From Acorus gramineus (taxonomy: Eukaryota; Streptophyta; Magnoliopsida; Acorales; Acoraceae), in NCBI GenBank assembly GCA_030737835.1, contig JAUJYN010000040.1, positions 228,810-292,809 on the forward strand: 64,000 nucleotides of DNA. Reading direction: 5' to 3'. Both the position numbers and the translations under genes were made by a program. The notes under the pieces are model-generated. The model was not told where the DNA came from. It ran no database searches and saw nothing but the letters and a program-made list of their open reading frames with translations. Positions 59,901 through 64,000 of this stretch are shown one piece after another (position 1 is the first letter of the stretch; each line of letters starts with the position of its first letter).

Positions 59901-61738
59901 TTGAGAGGCCTCTTCCAACAAATCGTTCATTGTCTTGAAAACATACCAAAGCCCCAAGGAGAAAATATTTCTTCTGTTACTTGTGACTTATCAGTAAGTG
60001 CTTTGTGCTGTGCATTCCTTTTTTTTTTTTTTATCTTGACTTTTGCCATAGTTCTGTGTGTTTCTAGAACTAGAAGTGTCTTGCTTAATTCTCCATCATT
60101 GATCATGCTTGTCCTTATTTTGTCATTTAAATACTTTTCACTTTATATTAATCATAATATTTTAAGATTTTTCATTGGATGCCACCATTAGATTCCTTCT
60201 ATATTTTTCATCAACTAAAGTTTATTTTCAAAATTGATGTTCCTCAAATATACTTCTAATGAATTTTATTTATGTTGTGTGTCAGTTTTTGATTAAGACT
60301 ATTAACAAATCAAATATGGAGCAGATATATACATATCTGAATCCTATTTGAATTGGTCACTGTAAATCAGCATCGCAATCTGCACTCGATGGATACTCAA
60401 AACACAATATTGAAATTCAAATGAGATATTCAAATTTGGATGATTATCAGAATTTTTAATATTTTTCTTTAAAAAGTATAATTTATAATAAAATTTTTAT
60501 GAGGAAAGCTAAAGTTATAATAACAAATACATATAGTAAAGTATTCATCACACACATTATTTTTTTAGAGTAGATACCCCAAATATCTGAATTCATATTC
60601 GAATCCATTTGGATGGGATATATGATATCTGAATTCTTATTGAATTCCAGAATTTATAAATAATTTATCCAAATTCTTGAATTAGATATGAATTGGATTG
60701 ATTTTTTCTGGAAAATTGACATATTTTATATTTGGAGTTATATCTTAACTCATGAAGCGTGTTTTGTATGAGATACTGTGCTTTTTATGTGATGCCCCAT
60801 ACGGGGAGGTAATTGGACTATCAACTCAATATTCAAGTATTAGAGGTTAACAATTCAAGTAAATCATAAATTAAAAACATGATCTAAATTAAATCTGCAA
60901 TATATCTACTTACTGGAAATCTGTCTTCCTAGAGATGGAGAGGGGCATTTTTTAAATTCGAGAGCATTTTTCCTGTATGAGATCTTTGTGATTGGTTTAT
61001 TCGTTTCACGATAGCATATTTGCCTAAGATTATCCTCAACTCATTTTTATTTATTTTACCTCTTTGATATAGTCATTGTAAATTTTGTTTGCCGTTCTAT
61101 GCCTGCAGTCCTTTCGTGAACTTTGGCTATCTGTATTGATGATAGTGACATCTTCCCGGTCATCAATAAATATAAGGCACTTGGAGAAGGCCACTGTATC
61201 CACTGGCAAGGAAGGGCTCCTATCCGAAGGAAATGGTGCTTATAATTGGTCTAGGTTTGTATCATCTTTGTAGGGCTCTTCTTCGTCTTAGCCTTTGATA
61301 CTTTTCTTCGTGCATCGACATGTCAGTTGTATTGAGAGTGAAAATTTTCATCTGCATATTGCACTCATGTACAATGGTGGAAGCGTCTTTAGTTTTGGTG
61401 AACATGAACACTCTCCAAGGCATTTCCGGATGTTCCATACTGATAATGTCATCATATAATGTATTACAGATGTGTAGATGAACTTGATTTTCTGCTATCA
61501 AAGCATGGAAGTCTTAAAAAGCTTTATTTCTATCATCAGCATCTGACAGCTGTAAGCTCTTTATCTAGTTGTCCTGTTTCTTCAGAAATAACTTTTATGT
61601 AAACATTTGAAAGAGATTTTGAATCAGGTATTCAGGAACACCATGTTTGGGCCCGAAGGTCGCCCACAACATTGTTGTGCTTGGCTTGGCATTGCGAGTT
61701 GTTTTCCAGAATGTGCCTCAACAATTGTGCCAGATGAG
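38976..61738 (+). CDS. NAP1: NAP1 (GNARLED/NAPP), WAVE/SCAR complex subunit, 5' half of gene
   Basis: Seventeen exons with canonical GT-AG junctions and continuous frame: 38976-39380, 39485-39559, 40063-40143, 40291-40371, 40465-40547, 43796-43880, 45225-45350, 45474-45581, 47917-47961, 48037-48179, 49062-49194, 56304-56414, 58351-58429, 59800-59993, 61109-61254, 61470-61551, 61628-61738. They give 696 codons; plant NAP1 has about 1,400, so the gene runs past the window. I recognise it from conserved blocks such as LLLDLMAFREQALRLILDLS, KGLQEDLNFVSPRIGEV, VTSYREWVLLGYLVCPDELL, FTDQPSLLAPNIQ and SRSSINIRHLEKATVSTGKE (HEM/Nckap1 family). NAP1 pairs with SRA1/PIROGI in the WAVE complex that activates ARP2/3 actin nucleation, needed for trichome and pavement-cell shape. 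The start is the first ATG (MEKSRLHFSSQDASPS) after a likely acceptor at 38,951, so a non-coding first exon is expected near 37.8 kb. Introns reach 7.1 kb and hold many transposons; no frame lesion seen. Confidence 0.93.
41412..41567. repeat. Short imperfect repeats of (G)TTTAATACG in NAP1 intron 5
   Basis: About eight imperfect copies of GTTTAATACG or GTTTAATATGCG occur. This lies within a longer AT-rich segment (41,180-41,620) that looks like part of an unidentified decayed transposon. Confidence 0.45.
41660..43260 (+). mobile_element. Decayed L1-like LINE ORF2 3' end in NAP1 intron 5
   Basis: The plus strand reads TCPLCRGKLETVDNIFFNYS near 42,273, the Cys/His pattern of the reverse-transcriptase zinc-binding (zf-RVT) domain, and further on LQLARETDI and VETDSKLVAKLLSGEFEVPW (about 42,930-43,020), the RNase H-like tail. 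Stops and frameshifts are frequent. It is in the same orientation as NAP1. The 5' limit is uncertain. Confidence 0.62.
44133..44243 (+). repeat. Tandem duplication in NAP1 intron 6
   Basis: Two nearly identical copies of about 53 bp, each with GGGTTGTGTTGTTGCGGGAG and AAAGAGTGTGTGTTTGGGT. Confidence 0.8.
46155..47060. mobile_element. AT-rich insertion bounded by GGGGCCCT motifs (possible hAT-like relic)
   Basis: Extremely AT-rich DNA in NAP1 intron 8 starts after GGGGCCCTAGGCGTATTT and ends at GGGGCCCTCCGTATTTGGGG. The edges share the GGGGCCCT..CGTATTT motif in direct orientation. No transposase and no clear target duplication. Confidence 0.3.
47410..47525 (+). mobile_element. Short retroposon (SINE-like, 5'-truncated) with 16-bp target duplication
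   Basis: An 83-bp insert (47,426-47,508) starts CCGGGGCAAACAGGCGG, contains GACCGTAAGGTCAGCC and ends in a poly(A) tail of about 13. ATGGTGCAACTTCTTT flanks it on both sides (47,410-47,425 and 47,509-47,524). A poly(A) tail plus a long duplication is the signature of target-primed reverse transcription by a LINE. Source family not identified. Confidence 0.75.
50078..50623 (-). repeat. 3' LTR of the small LTR element
   Basis: 546 bp. Minus-strand start TGCAGCACGATCATGG and end CGTAACCCTATGCTATCA. Confidence 0.8.
50752..51535 (-). pseudogene. Internal ORF of the small LTR element, with 13-residue repeats
   Basis: Minus strand. An MPPRRCPLSEAYSHDEAQQL start at about 51,534 resembles plant gag N-termini. 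Two stops follow, then the frame continues with AFMRHQERPPTPQFVEEKP. From 51,331 to 51,088 a 39-bp tandem repeat encodes 13-residue units of the form LPPIFDEEIExxx (for example IEVGNLPPIFDEE), some units deleted to 25-28 bp. The longest open frame is 51,276-50,752 (174 codons), ending Ser/Pro-rich. No known domain recognised; it may be a relic gag with an acidic repeat. Confidence 0.55.
51801..51813 (-). other. Primer-binding site (initiator Met-tRNA)
   Basis: Minus-strand TGGTATCAGAACC, 5 nt inside the right LTR. It matches the 3' end complement of plant initiator tRNA-Met (TGGTATCAGAGC) at the first 10 positions. Confidence 0.8.
51819..52373 (-). repeat. 5' LTR of the small LTR element
   Basis: 555 bp, direct repeat of the left copy. 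Minus-strand end ...CGTAACCCTACGCTACA adjoins the primer-binding site. Confidence 0.8.
54755..54825 (+). repeat. Tandem duplication (34 bp) in NAP1 intron 11
   Basis: CAGGCAAACTCCAATTTAGG followed by AAAGTTGTTCAGCT occurs twice in tandem without mismatch. Confidence 0.85.
55263..56115 (-). mobile_element. LINE ORF2 3' end (zf-RVT) in NAP1 intron 11, antisense
   Basis: Minus-strand frame 56,113-55,754: WGIKIPLKVQGFLWLTYQGW, VMCSLSNQEPEPV, the motif set of the zf-RVT domain at the end of plant L1 ORF2. A further C-terminal frame (55,573-55,313) follows. The 3' end carries an A-rich tail (T8 on the plus strand near 55,267-55,274). 5'-truncated, as most LINE copies are. Confidence 0.68.
57063..57528. 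mobile_element. Tourist-like (PIF/Harbinger) MITE with TAA duplication in NAP1 intron 12
   Basis: The element 57,066-57,525 (460 bp) begins GCCCCCGTTTGGATACAGAA and its other end, reversed, reads GCCCCCATTTGGATGTAGAA. TAA flanks both ends (57,063-57,065 and 57,526-57,528). Internal sequence is AT-rich without a transposase. Confidence 0.82.
58896..58968 (+). repeat. Tandem duplication (about 36 bp) in NAP1 intron 13
   Basis: ACCCAATTCAAGTTATAAAC followed by AGTGTGGAAG occurs twice, separated by TTCAT. Confidence 0.8.
59150..59320 (+). mobile_element. Possible RTE-type LINE 3' end in NAP1 intron 13
   Basis: GCTAATCCCAATTTGTTGGG followed by ATAAAAAGCTTTGTTCTTG resembles the common 3' end of plant RTE elements and TS-type SINEs (ending in TTG repeats). 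Just upstream a broken frame reads GHDRQ and AAWRGKK. Short and decayed. Confidence 0.35.
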
Positions 61739-64000
61739 GTACTTTGTATAACTTTTCCAGCTACTTGTTTGTACTTATTAGCCTAATCATCTCTAAAAAG
61801 GTAAAACCAATTAACCTCCACTGCAACAGAAACATGGACATTGTGACTCGGTGACACAAACACATCGACATGGCTAAATTTGAAAAAATGGCACACGGAT
61901 ACAACAAGACACAGGAATAATTAAAATAAGTAATTTTATAATTTATATATTTTATATACACATGAAAAATATAAGAAACAACAACAAATGCGGGTCTGCT
62001 AGCTTCACCACTCCTAGAACCTAAACTTTCAATGTTCATTTTCTTATAATATTGAAATTGGATAAAAAACTTATAATCATTATTAAACAACACAACTTAA
62101 GTATGCCTGTTAGAACATAAACCCTATGCATGATTTGTATACTTTAATGAAAGTGTCACTGATAAAGATTGAATTTGAATGCATCAACGTAATAACAAAT
62201 ATTGTTTACAATTTGTATGGTAGTACTGGTTCATTACTCACGCATTGAAAATTCAATGTTTAGTGCACGGTAATCTCAACTTTCGGCAAATCATTAAAAC
62301 CACAGGATTTGATTTTCATCACTTAGGGAATTGTAAAAACAAAACAAAAAACTTAAGCACTCATAAAACAAATAGAGAAATAGAAAACAAAGAGAGAGGA
62401 TGAACATGTTGATCAAATAGTCAAAGAACAATTTGAACTTCAAAAGAGAAGAAGAGACATAGATAAAACCTTAAGAGGCTCACACTCACACTCCAAAGAA
62501 AAATTGAAGAGGAACAAAGAAGTCGAAGTGGTCTCACCCTAACACACCTAAAAATAGAACAAAACCAACAATTTACAAAGAAAAAAACTTATTCCCCCTT
62601 CAAAGCTCGACACATCCGCATGTCTGACCCTTGTCTAGCGCTTGCCCACATTCGATATGTGTTTGACACCGGTTTGTCATATTGGTGCTTTAGAAACATC
62701 ACACTTGTAAAATTATGATTATTCTTTTGGTAAATAGTCTAGCAAATTTAGAAAATGGGTCAAAGCCTAATATTATTTACAACCTTGAATGAAAATAGAT
62801 TCTTGCATCCTCTTTCATTTGGAGTATTACTTTTGGGTCATCCTTAACAAATGGTATGTCATTTTTCTTCTCTTGACTACCATGCCATATTTTACAAAAG
62901 AGCGTTGTTACATGTAGTCTGCGAGACAGTCCATACGTGTCGATGGCCATGCAGCGAGGTATATACCTCCCTAAGCAAGGCATATATCGTGTTAGCAATT
63001 TTTCATGTTTATCATTCAATGGGTCCATGTATAAACATTTTTCATAAAAACATATACCTCATTATACGAGGTTTACAATTTAAAAGAAAATAAAAACGTG
63101 TGTGGACTGTCCCTAACAATATTCTTTACAAAAACAATGATGTAGTTATCCCAAAAATTTAGGGTTTTACTGTTAAATTTTTTTTTTCTCCTTTCAACTC
63201 TAGGTAGCCCAAGGGACACATCCTCCTGTAAATGTATAGTCAACATGTCCTTATATGTGCATCAGTTTTGTTTTAGTGTGCCGCACGTCCGAGAAATCCC
63301 TTCAACCTACACGTATCTGGTCTACTCATTAGTATCCGTCACACATGTCTAGACCATCTCAAACAATTTCTCTTACTTTGTATTTAAAAGCAACTTCTGG
63401 ATTTTCATAGTGGATTCATTCTTATTCTCTCCTTTCTAGTCTTGCCACTCGTCCATTTAACATTTCATCTCAGCTACACTTTCTTTAGACATATTGTTTC
63501 TTAATATTGACCCATAAATCATTGCTGAGATTATGTCTTTTCTACTTCATATAAATTTTCTTTTAGGTTCATAGATATCTAAATGTATATACTGGAGCAC
63601 TCTTCCACTGTAATATTCTTGCCTTAATTCTATAAATGGCATGCTGTTTAATCTTACCTTGCTCATGAGCAATGTATTATGAAACCACTCACTCTTGGAT
63701 ATCTGTTTTTGTCCAATAATATTGACTATTCCATCATTTTATGTTCTTTTGTAGCTAAAATTACATTCCATATAGATCAAATCCAATTTTTATCCTTAAT
63801 ATATATATACACAAACCCTCTCTAAAGAGGGCGTCCGCAAAAGCTTAAAGAGCGGACACACATTTCCGCCGTCTGATGCACAAACAAAACTCAACGTAAT
63901 GTTTGCATTTATTTCCCACACGTGAACCACCCACGTCACCACCTCCAAACAACCCAACCCTGGTTACCCACCCAACCCAATAACCTAACCCCACTTAAAC
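61739..64000 (+). other. Start of NAP1 intron 17, no further exon in window
   Basis: After donor GAG|GTACTT no block matching the next NAP1 segment was found up to the window end. The sequence is AT-rich, with poly-T and no terminal repeats I can pair. It may include decayed repeats near 62.5-62.7 kb and 63.8-64.0 kb. Confidence 0.45.

Noticed and set aside
60270..60760. Repetitive GAATTC/ATATCTGAAT-rich stretch in NAP1 intron 14
   Set aside because: Low-complexity AT-rich sequence with irregular repeats and no terminal structure.

Overview
The window is nuclear DNA of a flowering plant. Its one clear host gene is interrupted by many U2-type introns and encodes the plant WAVE/SCAR-complex subunit NAP1 (GNARLED/NAPP type). 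The rest is nested plant transposable elements: Ty3/gypsy LTRs, a Tat-type gypsy with a second RNase H, L1-like LINEs, a small non-autonomous LTR element and MITE-like elements. I cannot place the species more finely.

Left part (1-24,000). Five copies of one ~3.05-3.16 kb LTR family dominate: a truncated copy (640-1544, here E0), E1 (5941-9093), E2 (12357-15404), E3 (15445-21673) and E4 (16926-20088), which is inserted backwards inside E3. No internal gag-pol lies between them, so they look like solo LTRs of a Del/Tekay-type gypsy. Each intact copy reads like a small gene, with a TATA box (weak in E4), an exon, a CpG-rich intron, a 36-nt microexon, a second intron and a third exon. E0 abuts a decayed plant-mobile-domain (PMD) gene (1545-3805, minus strand). 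E1 split a decayed LINE ORF1 (11,200-9094 and 5940-5570, minus strand). Several short dyad-symmetric GGCGGCTA/TAGCCGCC motifs lie at 4.0-5.5 kb.

Middle part (24,000-37,030). A 5'-truncated Tat-type gypsy runs on the minus strand: gag, protease, reverse transcriptase, RNase H, a second archaeal-type RNase H, then integrase. It is dead: the protease active site is duplicated out of frame and the downstream copy has lost its Asp, RT is frameshifted, and integrase has a stop and an Asp-to-Asn change. Two opposite-strand ORFs of the gypsy-associated PF04195 type lie beyond the integrase (29,578-31,182 and 25,114-26,366). A 2.5 kb solo LTR of another Del/Tekay-like family (26,653-29,194, 5-bp TSD) separates them.

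Right part (37,440-64,000). The NAP1 gene runs on the plus strand and is incomplete: 17 coding exons (38,976-61,738) give 696 codons, about half of the usual protein. Its promoter holds a ~94-bp tandem duplication that doubles a TGACGTCA palindrome, and its leader has a short upstream ORF. Its introns carry two LINE 3' ends, a TPRT-inserted retroposon of about 80 bp, a 2.3 kb LTR element encoding 13-residue repeats, a TAA-flanked MITE and several short tandem duplications.

The most unusual feature is the exon-intron organisation conserved inside the LTRs, together with 8-bp rather than 5-bp target duplications at two of them.
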